Shown here in pieces: positions 21,802 to 34,639 of a DNA stretch of 64,000 bases (position 1 is its first letter; the number at the start of each line of letters is the position of its first letter). Under the pieces are notes generated by a model. That model did no database searches and was not told where the DNA came from. It was given only the letters and a program-made list of their open reading frames with translations. Source of the DNA: Saccoglossus kowalevskii (lineage: Eukaryota > Hemichordata > Enteropneusta > Harrimaniidae); NCBI RefSeq assembly GCF_000003605.2, contig NW_003129358.1, forward strand, positions 95,452-159,451, in the 5' to 3' direction. A program made the position numbers and the translations under genes.

Positions 21802-24800
21802 CTGGAAGAAAGGCGAAAGCGTATAATTTAATCAGAACGTACAAACCCGCAGTAGAGAGCGTACAATATAAACTATTTCAACACAGACGATGGATTAAGT
21901 ACTACCTGTCAATGTGTTTATGTTAATTGTATTGGATTGCAAGTTATATACATTGAGGAAATGTGTTTTTAAACACAGATGAAATGCGACTATAGTAAAT
22001 CTTGATGGGGAAGCTTGTAAATCAGAAATGGAGAGGAAACAGTAAATCAGCCCGTCGTAACAAAAACGGCAACGTTAGGTTTGATAATCAGTAAGGACGC
22101 GACATTTATAGTAAGACCCGGGAAATGGTTTGGAAACTGGGTGTTTCAACGCCGCCAGTCATCTCGTAATTGTAGCTCTGTCGCCCAAACAAGTGTTGTA
22201 CAATGTATCCGCAGCGCTTGCCCGGAGATCAAATTGGTGGTTTTACGTTTATTCTCTCTCCTAACATATTCTCGAAACGTATCTCACTTTATTTTCTCTG
22301 TGGTATTGCATTGCACGCGTAGACAGACACAGCTTTATCACTATCACCGTCTATCCGCGAACGAAGCGATATCATCTATCGCACTAGAAGAATTCCATCA
22401 ATATCACGTCACGTGAGCTAAGTATGTACGACATGAGCTCTGTTGTTTATTCTCTCACAGAGGTAATACTCGGATGAACGTACACTTCGATGGCACTTAA
22501 AATGAAATATGGTGCGGTCAGGCGAATTTCTAGTAGAAGGTTCGTAGTTACTGGATGACTGAACAACTGACGAAGTAGGGACGGTGTATTGTTGTAGCAT
22601 TCAAACTATGATATCGGATGTTAAAAATGCTTAATGAATGTTAAATTGGCTGATTTAAGAATGGCGTCGACAGTAAAATCAAAGGGGCGCCATATTAGAA
22701 TGTGTGGATACGGCAATAAAACCTTGGATGCATATTTCGAAATGTAATGTGGTTATTTGCCATATATTGATTAAGGTTGGCTTTATGTGCAATAAAGCAA
22801 AATTTCGATTACGGAGAAACGTCATCATATTACGGCTTTGAAATCATCCTCAGTCAAGAATACTAAAATTTCGATTACATCTGTCAATTTCAATTTGAGA
22901 TATATTTCTGTAGAAATGAAATGTGGGGATGTGATATTCATCGAGCGATTGCGCAAAAAATAATTGCCTGTGCAACCTTCTCAATCTTGTTTTGTTTTAT
23001 GAATATACTTTTTTACAGCAATTTTCTATGTACGTTTTTTTTTTCATAAGTTTTCTGCGCTAAGCATTTGTTTTTCAAATCGGAGACTTTCAGGGGGTAT
23101 TCTTGTTGAATTTACTAGAACTATTTCAAGCCGGAAGTTTATTTGTGTCTCTATTTCATACGCTCGTGTTTTATTAAATCAGGAAGTAGTTTCCCATGAA
23201 TTTGTCACTAGGTGTAGGGTATATATATATAATTGGCCATGTACGCACCGCAACATGCCTCGAGAATGTACCAGTCAAGCATAGAGTATGGATTCTTAAC
23301 ATTAGTAACATTTTCAGTAATATATCACATGATGGAAAATGACATAAATATGCGATGTATATGGAACAAGTTTGATATAGGGTTGTTGATATTTCAAATG
23401 GAGTCACACACACAGTTATGTAGTGTTCTGTTACGTTGTCTCTTTCAGTCCTTATGCTGACAGACGTGCTTATAACATTGGAGAAAAAAAAAATAACAAT
23501 TATATTATGACAGTAAATACCTTCTGCACATGCGCCACTATAATGTCCCAAATGTGCATCCGACAATAATAAACCACCGTATTCTGATAACAAGATTAAC
23601 CCGTTGAACGCACGCTAAGGTCAATGTGTGCGACCTTTCACAAAATAAACCTGCATAATCCCCGTAATTGAAAATATTCGGCGAAGAATTTGTAGTGAAA
23701 TATTGTGCCATTTATGTAGATAAAATGTTTATGGTGTGAATTTCGAATTTCAGATAAACTAACAATATATTTTACACGTGTTGTATACGTCATATGGAAT
23801 TACCGCCGCCTTTTAATGTAGATTACGGTATTATTGTTTTTACTTTGATCCACAATACACTTACGTACCGCGTTCTGGGAACTAAATGACAGTACTTCAT
23901 ATTTGCTTCCGCTTCCAAATACCTGACCTTGTCAAATTAACTATATTTGACATTAAAACGTGTTTTTAAGAAACATTTACACAATGATTCGCTGCATATA
24001 TATCGCGTCAGGCGTAACTCAAAAAGTACCTTTCTGGTGGCTTACATGAGACACGGATATATTATATCGGTTAATATCAGTTGGATAAATCTATTCTGCG
24101 AAAGGTAAAATAAAATAAATCAGAGTGGTATCCCGGTAATAGTTGATTCGAAAAAGTGAGGTTTGAAGAAATCACTACTGGATTTGCATATGGTGAATTT
24201 CCTTACTCAAGGCCGGACTCATAATCCGTAAAATGGCTATAAAACACTAACCTGCATACAGACTAAAGCCATACGATGCGGAAATATCATCTAGTTACGC
24301 GAACTTGAATTGGAAGCAGCCATATTTTAGTTTTTCACTAAGCTAGAGAGCCTATGTCAGTCACTGTATGTATCGCGAAGGTGAATCGCCGAAGACAAAA
24401 CTAATTTTTGTGAGTATTTAACCTATCAATTCGCCAATAAAACCAGTGCGCATGCGTGCACTGACTGGTGCATACTTTTCACATTTCAGATTATGGGAAA
24501 AAGAGAACATTAGATACATACATTTTTCAATTATCCAGCTGTGTCATCACACGGATTTGATGAAACACTTGGTGGAAATAATGTGTTTTATGTCTAAATA
24601 TCAATACAGTGCGAACATCCACAAAAGTACATTATCGATTTAGCGGTATGAATGGTGAAAGGCATTGATTGATACGCGGATTATGCAAAAAATGTTTTGT
24701 AGGTAATACTAGGTCACCGACAGGAGTATAATTCACACATATATTCACCCCAATGTTTCTGCAAGCAATTCAACAGGTAGTCCGATCAGTCATAGATACA

Positions 24801-25629
24801 TCACAACAAAGACTAAAACATATATATTAGGTATTTATTGATTGTTAAATGAACATCAAAAATGTCATTTTGAAATTCTACCTTGAGATTATAATATTGC
24901 ATTTAATTCCATGTTCCTTTTATTTAAACAAGAGATAAGATGTGAGTCTTCCTCACATGTATGACGTGCGTATCTCCATACTGTGACGTAATACAAGACA
25001 GATCGAAAATTCGCATCACATATTTTGACGTCACATACTACAGAACTTATTTTATAAGTTTGTATGAGTACGAGCTACCGCAATATTGCCCGGAGTATCC
25101 GGATTTGTATAGGTTCCAATAACTACGGATTCTGGTAAGTATGGTAAATACGAGATAGTACATAATCTCTGGAAACGCGCATCATGCATGCTGTGAACGG
25201 TTTCTCAGTTGTTCTGCCTGTGTACAAGTCAGTAATTCAAGTTTTATTCACTACATTTCCAAAGCATGTGATAAGGTTCATGATGTGCATTTTTTTGTTA
25301 CAACTGGGAATGTTGCTATTTTTCAGAGCATGGGTCGTCGCTTTGCTTAAAATGTACTTTTTACAAGTCATGGCGTCAAAGTAGACGATCAAAAATCATT
25401 GCAACAGATTGCGCAGTCCACGGAGAATAGTCCTAAAGCATCATATCAAGTTCTGAATATTATGTTAACGCTCATACGAAACCTGCGTCATAGCGGCATC
25501 GCTATATGTCAATACATAAACACAGAAAGCGTGTGCGGTGCATGAATACATGTATATTCTTTAGAACAAAGTCCAACAGAGCGTCATAGAAAAGCAAATA
25601 CAAAAATATCATTTTGATAAACCAACAAT
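21802..25629. other. Presumed upstream region of the receptor gene, no gene recognised
   Basis: AT-rich sequence with slightly more CpG around 22.0-22.4 kb. It may contain the receptor promoter and a noncoding first exon on the minus strand, but I cannot mark them. The short open frames here show no family motifs. The phrase AAAATTTCGATTAC occurs twice (about 22799 and 22864). Confidence 0.4.
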
Positions 25630-25797
25630 TCCTAATGTGTGTCTTCGTTTATCTGGGGAAAAACTCGCGATGTAAGAGATTTATTACTACTTGTCTACGG
25701 CTCGTAGTGATACGGCTCGTAGTGACACGGTTCGTAGTGATACGGCCCTTGCGTCACTTGTATTTCCAGATAAAACATTAGGGATTTTGAATAAGTG
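25630..25797. mobile_element. Inverted-repeat element with an internal 15-bp minisatellite
   Basis: The outer arms are CCTAATGTGTG..TTTATCTGG at left and CCAGATAAAACATTAGGG at right, which are inverted copies. Inside, 25696..25747 holds 3.5 tandem units of TACGGCTCGTAGTGA with few changes. Termini plus an internal short satellite are typical of some nonautonomous elements of invertebrates. No coding content. Confidence 0.6.
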
Positions 25798-28700
25798 CAA
25801 CCTAATGTTGTTAAGCAGATGTTATCTATGCAAATGACAATATAATTATCTAGTATTTAATATTCATGGTTTAGTTGTAGCGTCATCAACGTGATAATAT
25901 AATATATAATATGGTAACCATAGCGATAACTGGTGTGATTAAGTTATGAATACATTTTTGTTCAATATTCCCTAAGGATAACAGTATTGCATATAGTTTT
26001 GTATAATGAAATTAGACTTAGACTGAAAATTATCATGTGAACAACCCGTTTCAATTGGAAATAACCCAACATGATCTAAAATTTGAATTTCCCTAATGTT
26101 CAGATGTTGACACATTTTTTTTTACAAAATGGAAGAAAAAGAAAATCTTCGTTTCAACGGAAACCGTTTCCTCATAACTGAGATTTATTTGGTACAGTAC
26201 TAATATTCACTAACCGAGAATATTTAGGCGATACAAATTGTTGTATACATTTTTTTACATAAAGCAGTGAGTATTGATTCCATGTCGCTTCGAAATGTGA
26301 ATCAGTATGACCCAATCATTGAAGGTGAAAAGTGTGCATACTGCAGTCTTATTGGAATTGTTGAGTTGCAGCTTTGAAGAATTATTTAGCGTTCAATGCC
26401 TGTTGTGACGTTAGACAGTCACCTAAAAACACGTGACATTGGAATTCCATCTTATCTCTTTACAGCAGTATTGAATTGTAGATTTGGTAACGGATATACC
26501 GGTTGACAACTATTAGAGCAGTGTGCAGCTGTTTGCCCCCTGAACACGTCTGAATAATACCGATATAAGATGCATAACAAGATGAAATGATATTTTCACC
26601 TTCCCACGTTCGTTGTGGGGGTAACCTCTTTGTTCATGTGTTAATGGTCTTTTGTTAGCACATTTAAGAAACCGAGTAAGTCGTATGAAAAATAAGGTAT
26701 ATATAAAATTTCAATGTGACTAATCGGCCAGAACATTGTTGGCAATGGTGAATATTCTCAATAGTTGATATCATCGTTCTCTTTCTTAACGCTTTTAGTA
26801 GTAAATCAATCTCGCAGCGTATCGCCACACCGATTCAATGTAACAAAGTAATTGCTTTTTAAATCCATAGCCTCGAGTCGATGCCATCATGATATCCTTT
26901 TATTTTACAATTAGGCTAAGTTATTGAAATTTCAACAACCAATATCAAAATCGCCTCGTCTCCGGAAGCTCCATTTTTCTGCTGAATTATTAGAGTGAAA
27001 TGGCATTATACAAGCAACGTTCAGCTTGCTTGCATTTATTAATTTATTTAAATTATACCCAGCCTAAGGGGTCCGCAATGAGACCAGATAAAACAACACT
27101 GTGACGTGCATTAACCAAATTGTTAATCTAATGGATGTGCACTATTGATTGAAGAAAAGGCCAAACGTGGAAAATTTAGTTGTGTAAATATTGTACAAAT
27201 CTGAACACGGTTATAAACCCACTGAATGTGATCATGTGATTCGGACGAACGCACGACATTAATGTGCAAACTAAGCGTCAGCTGCCAATCACGCTGATAA
27301 ACCATTGATTGCTCTGATGATATTACATTGTATTTCAGAATAACACCAAACAAAATTTGACGAATGAACATGATTCTTTTGACCAAACAATAACATTATT
27401 TCCAATGCATAATAATTCCGTAACTGTCACACGTTAACTTAAGACGATTATAGTTGTAATTACATTATCATATTTATATATAAGCAACGCTGGTGTTTGG
27501 TAAACCCCAAAGAAAAATAACTAAATCTTCTGATTTATTAAAAGTCGTGTTTCTGATTAAGTCTACAAAATGGAGGGAAAGGCAAGATGATTTAACAAAT
27601 GAGAATTTAACTAACGCCATTTTTCATACGCCTTGATATTGTCAGCGACTGCATATGATAATTTATATGGAATAATTAATTGACACTAAGATTTGAAATG
27701 TACAGCGAGGTGATTGACCTGTACCAAGTCACTCTCATGTAATCGAATACATAATGCGAGAGCAAACATTGTCACGTAAGATATACACACATTATAAACT
27801 CATTCCTCTTTGCATATTGCATTTTTTCTGAAAATAATTTGTTAATAACTATTTGTTATTGCACATACTCTCGCCAATGTAACCTGTTAACGATACTTCA
27901 GCAGACAGGTCATATAGTCAAAACACTAATTTAGCCGTAGTGTTATTCTTCGCATTATTATTACACAGTTACTGGTGGTAAAATTAAATTCATTTCAGCG
28001 AGTACGGGAACAATATTCATTTTTAATTAGAAACCCGTTTTAATTGAGTGAAGGCATTTCCAATATAATTGCTTGTCAATACTACCACGAGTAGCATCAT
28101 GCTTTTTATTATTACGATTCTTACAACTTTAGAAACCGTATATTGAACCGTTTGAGTCTCTTCTATCGGACACCAAGCAGTAACATTGACTTGAACAATG
28201 AACATCGCACGGCACGAACGCCATGTTTGGGGGGAGTCGGTGTGTCTGTAAATATCAACAGAAACTAGGTAAACAGAATGTGACCTCTGGAAATTATTTA
28301 ATATAGACACCCGTGTGGGAATAATACAGTTCTGTTCGATTATTGACACGTCTTGTTGCCAAGTCAAACTACCTCAATTATAATAAAGCCAAACCCGTCT
28401 TTGTGACCAAGTGCCCATAGTTGGAACCTTTTGACAGTCCCAATCTAATTTACATATATATCGACCAATATATCATTAAGGCTACCTTTCTAACATGACC
28501 TGTGGCCGCCTTTTAGAATCTAGTTGATAACAAATGATTGAATGTTTAGTGATTTACACAATGTAATCAAGACAACAATATTGTTATGTATTTCCCATCT
28601 TCAAATATGTATTGACAAAAATTGCTCTTTTTATTCACGAATTAATTATTCAACTTCCATATAGTCTATAAATGACAATTTATGAAGTACTTCGAGTAGT

Positions 28701-31700
28701 CTCTGCACATATATTGATACTTAATGGAAACTGTGCTATTCATTGTGATTACAACTACACACGTTGATAGTGATCAATATTCAATTACTGATGTGACTTG
28801 TTTATTTTTAGAAACAAATGTGTCAAAAATCAATTACATAATAATGTACTCCAACAAGAATACATGATTGTCAGTTAAAGCAATGAATTGGGAGTGAACT
28901 CCCAGGCGGATTCAACACATTTAATCCATCTTCAAATGTTACGAGTCCAAATTATTATTTGAATGATTTGTTTCTACGAAGCATTGGCTTGGTATGTCAT
29001 TTATTTAGTTATTAAAATTGATGACAGAATATAAAAAACACGTCATGTTGTTAAAGTAGATTGTAATATTATATTACACACAAAATACAGAATGTATTCC
29101 GATATAAATTGCTTTGACCAACTTAAACCGCACCTCACAATATTAGTATTACATAATGATATTTACTATGAAGTTATGTACTATGAATATACAGTAATCA
29201 TAACTTCTGTTATTGAATACAATATTTGATTTCCTGTATGTATATAATTGGTGCATGTATTTATCATTATGTGCCATTATCCCATCCCCACTCGGGAGAT
29301 AATGTTAAAAACACCTTTCATCTACGCCGAGTTTAATAAAGTAAAAGTGTTTTGCATTCACTTATATTTATTTCGGAGTAACTATTCACAGAATCACGTT
29401 CACTAGTTGTAATTTCCATGAATAGTTAGATTAAATATTTTACTGGTTTATGAGTGGTAATTATGTTCATCATATGTACTGGGCTCTGGCGTCGTTTGGA
29501 GTCGCTCCCGAGAATTGATGTGAATAATAGATGGCGAAGTACCTACAAAGTACGTAACAATATGCATTCCGGCGTAATGGTCGCGTAATCTTCTTAGTTT
29601 TAGTACTCACTCCCCTGGCGATATAACGAAGCAATATTCCGACAATGTGGGGAGTTACAAAGCTTCAAAGTGCGGCAAACTATTGCTTCTCAGTGTTGAG
29701 CCCTCAGGTAAATTGTAAACTATTTTCAGACGGAGTTTATCGCATGTGTAATCTGAGAAATAGTGTGCCCGCAGTCTATATAAGCTCCACTTCGTAGCGG
29801 TAACTTTGAAGTATGAACAAATTGCACGATAACTTAGGTGTCGATTGTTTGGCAATTATTCACATGGCACGGAAATGTGATCCAGAAACAGACTTACGGT
29901 CACGATTCCCTTATACTAACCACATGACTCCATGTGCTTATAGAAGATTATGATTTGCGATAAAGGATGTCGTGACATTTATACAATTGTAATTTGTATT
30001 TAACATTAATTCGGTATTCTGCACATTCTCAGAATATATGCATTTGTGTGTTACTGGAGCATTATCGACCACAAATCAGTTATGATATAACTCAATATAA
30101 CATAGTTACTTTCCTAGCCTGTAGTGGAATCCTAAATCACACACCATACAAGTCGACATTCATTGCTGGTCCTTCCAAATGTACTACAAGTGCATTGTCA
30201 AAAACATTGACAACAATTATACCATCTGCAGTAAAGTATGGACAGCAAGATATTATGATACCGTTTTTTAGGGAATGGTATAAACAGATGTGGATATTGC
30301 GATATTGCGTAATTTCAAAACGCTTCTGATAACTTAAAGTGCATACCTATTTCGGATATTGCATATATTCAAACATTTGATTTCTTCCACATTATATACC
30401 ACAGTACTTCATGCGTGAGTATTAATATTATGGCTGAGAAAAGTTATTCATTATATCTTTTTTTTCGAAAGGTATAAACACAATGCTCCTCATTACAAAT
30501 AAATACAATGTTGTACAGAAGGTAACACGGTAACGCACTATAATAAGGTATTCTATTGTGCGGATAATATTGCTTGAACTTTTTATTAACAACATGTGTG
30601 GAGGACATATATTTAACAAATCATTGGTATTGTGCATCATTGCTAGGTGATTTATTTCTACATTCGCATGAACGCCAGAATGGAACATCATAAACCCAAA
30701 TCTTTTAATTTCACAATTATATTCATGATGAGGGTTTCATTGCTAATCGACTGAAAAAAATACGACCATCTTGTAGATTAATACTCCTATGTCCCAAATA
30801 ACTACTGATGGTCGATCATAATTATATGGGTGATACCAAATGTTGTTGGTTGATTTATTAGATTATTATTTGTATGGTCAGCAAGTTAACTATTTAACAA
30901 GTGGCTTAAATATGTATAACGAAGGGGTGGTGCTCACTCTTTTCGAATCAACTGATATCACAATCGTTTCCGGGAGGTTCATGTGTCTCCCTACATTGAC
31001 TACATTGTGTTTACCCTCAAAATGCAGAATTGTCAAAAATTAACTACTTTTGCGTAGGTCAACGTGCGTTTGCCTATGTAATTGTCAATTTTACTTATTT
31101 TATACGGGGATTATGTCTGATTAGTCGTATTGATTTAGCGACGCCAAATGAACAGTGGCAATAAATGAAACGAGACATGTGTAGCCAAGCTCACATAAAC
31201 GGGGCACAACGTAGCGTAATATTGAATGTCCCGTTGAATTGTTTATAATCATTGACAAAGTCTTGAAAATATTTGTTATGTATAAGAATTGCATGCATTA
31301 GGTGGACTTTGACCTTAACCCTGTCGTAATAATGCAAAATATGTCTTCTTTGTGTCAAGCATCGCAGTGTGACGTGATATACGAAATGACAGTCGATCTA
31401 TGAATCACCGTTGCTCAATACTGCTAATCGTCTTGTCATATAGTATTGTATTGCGTCAAAGAGTGGGCGTTTTTTCTCAAGAGGCAACTTCATTCATCAC
31501 AAGTACAAGACGTAACCATTGCCATCTTTTCATTTTAAACACACAATGCATCATTTACGTGGATACTAACGTATTTGTATTTTGAAGGTCGAACCTATTT
31601 TAGTATAGTAATACTTAGGCTTTTTTACAATCAGATTTGATTTTAAATCCTGGTACCCCAATGAACGGTTTGGAGTTCATCCACGTTTACATCCGGTCTA

Positions 31701-32010
31701 AACAATTTTTTCTCTCTATTTTTTCTCTATTTGGCTTACACATAAGTGGAATTGCAACGATTGTTTCAATAATTAAACGAGTTTCTACAATTCTGGTTTC
31801 TATGACTACAGTTTCTTTTTTGCCGTAATCATGAAAGACTAACCTATTCTACGCTGTTCCCTTGTATAATGTATAATGTGAATATCAGCGCTTATCCATT
31901 CACGTTTTAAGTGTTATAGACGAATAATTGATACATGAGCTTAAAGGAGAAATTCAACAAATCTTAACACTAATCCAACTTTAATATCACAGTGACATGA
32001 ATTAATCTCA
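25798..32010. other. Long stretch without a recognisable gene
   Basis: AT-rich, stop-dense sequence on both strands. The longest open frames (for example near 28.0-28.4 kb minus and 30.0-30.3 kb plus) have no recognisable motifs and look like chance frames. No RNA gene or clear repeat was seen. Confidence 0.45.
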
Positions 32011-32249
32011 TATGACGGAGGTCAGCTGTCGAGATCTTGCTGAGAACGAGAATCACGCGATTTGTTTTTGTCCCTCAGATAGATTTCCATTCGTTTTCGT
32101 TCACTGTTCAAATACCATGGTTAAATATTACATAAATCAGGGACAGTGAACGTGATGACGGGAGAGAATGGAAAACTTTTTGAGGGGCAAAAACAAGTCT
32201 CGTGGCTATCTCGCACTCAACGAGATCTTGGTGGCCATTTGGTGTCTAA
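32011..32249. mobile_element. Fold-back element, copy F2
   Basis: The left arm reads GTCGAGATCTTGCTGAGAACG and TTTGTCCCTCA; the right arm reads TTGAGGGGCAAAAACAAG and GCACTCAACGAGATCTTGG. At the centre GTTCACTGT faces ACAGTGAAC. It is the clearest copy of the family shared with 15.5 kb and 47.8 kb. Confidence 0.78.
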
Positions 32250-33619
32250 GGTTTATTCGGCTTCACTATTCTTCACTCAGTTCAGTTATCGTCAAACTAA
32301 GTAAGTGTGGTTATTTTACATGAACGAATATTCAAATAATTGTGCTGGAAAATCTAAGACTAGTGTCACGATATCTAGCACAAACTAACTGTTATATGAA
32401 TTCTGTTCGCCTCCAGATGGCGATGTTTGTGAAAATACATTATCTGTAGAGAGCAAATACTAAAACTATTTCATACAATGCTGTTATATTTTGCTCAGGA
32501 AGTCATCGAAGAGCATTATAGTTTCAGATGAGTACAGTCAGCAGTAATTAAGTGTAATTTTAATCTCTCAGTTGCCAAATGTACCTCTTTAACAATACCA
32601 AATAAACTGAAACTTAAAACTACCTAAAAGCTACAACTGTCATGTATTTGAGTGTACCTTGACTCACTCCAACAAAAGACGTGGTTATCTACGTTTGTTT
32701 TACTTTACATTGAATAATTGTGTCCTTGACAACGTATCCAGATCAAAAAACATGTTTTCAATAAGATTTAAAAAACATTTGCCACAAATACTAATTTTTA
32801 TTTTTTCAAATGCGAATTCAAAAGTGGTTTAAGAATTCGTAAGACTTCTTAGATGAGACAATTGATTGATTCGGATTACAATAATTGAAACACGCAATAG
32901 TCCAGTCTCAATAATCCACGTCAGAAAAACAAAATAATGAAAAATAATAAGTGACATTACCATAGTGTTCATCAGCCAGGTGAACTTTATTATTGAAATA
33001 TGTCATAAATATTTATTAGTATTTAAAATTGTGTTTGTGTATGGATCATTTTAACTATATACCCATTACACAACAGCATAAGAGCACAGCCGTGCATCCG
33101 TATGGTGACATACGTACGTGTAAATTAAGGGGAAACAATAATGTTGATCGATGATTAATCATATACTCAAGATGGAGGCATCCAATCAGAATATTGTACT
33201 GCAATGCGTTAAACAGTATGCATCGTATCTTTTAATTCTACACAGCGATCATTTCAAATGCAAAAGATAAACGAGTATAATACCAACTAACAAAACATTA
33301 TTACTAAAAATAAATCTAAAATTTATCAAATAAGGTAGAGAAATTAACATTAGATACAAAGGAAAGGAGATTAGATTGACTACGTGCGAAACCACGTGAA
33401 CATTTGCCTATTGGCGCTAGTGTCAAGTTTGTTGAATTAAATCAGACATACAGCCACTCCACTGTTCTATATTTTCCCCAATCACTTCCTAATATAACAA
33501 TAATTTTAAGAATATAAAATACAAAAGCAATGATGTTTTCAAGTCTGAAAAATTACTTTTTACCAATAATAGTTCTAAAACAGAGAACTGGTTGTTTTGT
33601 CACCAACAGCCCTGTAAGA

Positions 33620-33785
33620 GCGTTACCCTGGTTACGTCTGTCCAATTAAAGTAATTGAATAGATAGTCTTTCAAGACGCATGAAATGACAGAATTGAAGA
33701 TATCGCAAGTTCCCCTATGTAACTACATATCAAGTGTCAAAGCAATTGGACAGATGGTTTTCAAGAAGAAGTCAAAAATCTAATT
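33620..33785 (+). repeat. Two diverged copies of a LINE-tail-like motif
   Basis: AAAGTAATTGAATAGATAGT then CTTTCAAGACG (from about 33648) repeats as AAAGCAATTGGACAGATGGT then TTTCAAGAAGAAG (from about 33740). Each follows a CCT..GTTAC or TGTAAC word. This phrase style is common in CR1/RTE LINE 3' UTRs. No coding part is attached on the left. Confidence 0.5.
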
Positions 33786-33797
33786 GCTAACGAATGG

Positions 33798-34184
33798 ATG
33801 AAAAACGATGAACATCTCTGGCCTGTCATCTCAGACGACACTAAAAAGGTAATTCAGAAACGTGTTGTCGTTTTTGGAAAACATTTACCTAAAAAAAACT
33901 TGTCTATACCCGTGGCGCCAGTATATCAACAGTCCGTGAAACTACGTGAATGTAAATTCGACATTGAGCAAGGTTACATCACGTCATCTAATACAGGTAT
34001 ATTGCCGGTATTCGAAACACGCAAAAGGAGATCAGTAGCGTGTCTCGTGCACGTTAACGGCGTTAAACACTACGATACTCAGCTTTATCATACGTATACA
34101 GAATTTACAAATGATGAGACATGGTGCAATTACGGATTGTTACAAGTCATGCCCGTCACAGCTGATGACTTCCTAACTTCATAG
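33798..34184 (+). CDS. Unrecognised coding-like ORF, 128 codons
   Basis: I do not recognise this protein. It is open for 128 codons in AT-rich DNA, is hydrophilic and mixed in composition, and contains words such as FGKHLPKKNLSIPVAPVYQQ and KHYDTQLYHTYTEF. There is no signal peptide, membrane segment or known motif. It lies directly right of a LINE-tail-like repeat and about 135 bases left of a second coding-like ORF on the same strand. It may be a single exon, a piece of a mobile or virus-like element, or chance. No intron signals were convincing. Confidence 0.3.
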   Translation: MKNDEHLWPVISDDTKKVIQKRVVVFGKHLPKKNLSIPVAPVYQQSVKLRECKFDIEQGYITSSNTGILPVFETRKRRSVACLVHVNGVKHYDTQLYHTYTEFTNDETWCNYGLLQVMPVTADDFLTS

Positions 34185-34319
34185 CCCTTAAAATAAAACT
34201 AGGGGTAAGCCCCTACATACGTTCCAAGGAGTAAGTCTCTCAATAAGAGATATAATGAACTATTTTAACGATAAAAATAATTTTGGTCGTGCTACTAAAT
34301 TTAAAAATAGAAAAGTTGA

Positions 34320-34634
34320 ATGCGGGATGCCAGTAAGTCAAGGGTATATTGTCTTAAGTTGCGTGCCAACGCTCTAATTGTTGAGCACGCAATTGGCTTA
34401 TGTTTTCAGACACAATATACACTCGTAGTGGATAATATCGGGGAATTCGAATGTATGTACGTACTTGGAAACACCCTGGCTAGTTACAGTGATGTATCGT
34501 TCATTCACACTATGGTGCAGGATGCCACTTCCGACCAATTTAGATTCAATCTCAAACTTGTAAACAGAAAAACGGCCATTACGTGGTACGTGCCGTGGTC
34601 TAATTACCACATTGCCGAACTGTTGAAAATATAA
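34320..34634 (+). CDS. Unrecognised coding-like ORF, 104 codons
   Basis: I do not recognise this protein. Its words (TQYTLVVDNIGEFECMYVLG, FRFNLKLVNRKTAITWYVPW) suggest a beta-rich soluble domain. The frame is tightly followed by an A-rich segment. Together with the preceding ORF it gives a compact same-strand pair, unlike the rest of the window. Neither start is well supported. An unidentified integrated element is one reading; chance is another. Confidence 0.3.
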   Translation: MRDASKSRVYCLKLRANALIVEHAIGLCFQTQYTLVVDNIGEFECMYVLGNTLASYSDVSFIHTMVQDATSDQFRFNLKLVNRKTAITWYVPWSNYHIAELLKI

Positions 34635-34639
34635 CATGA

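Noticed and set aside
25696-25747. Possible CRISPR-like array
   Set aside because: Units of 15 bp are contiguous without spacers and the genome is eukaryotic; it is a minisatellite.
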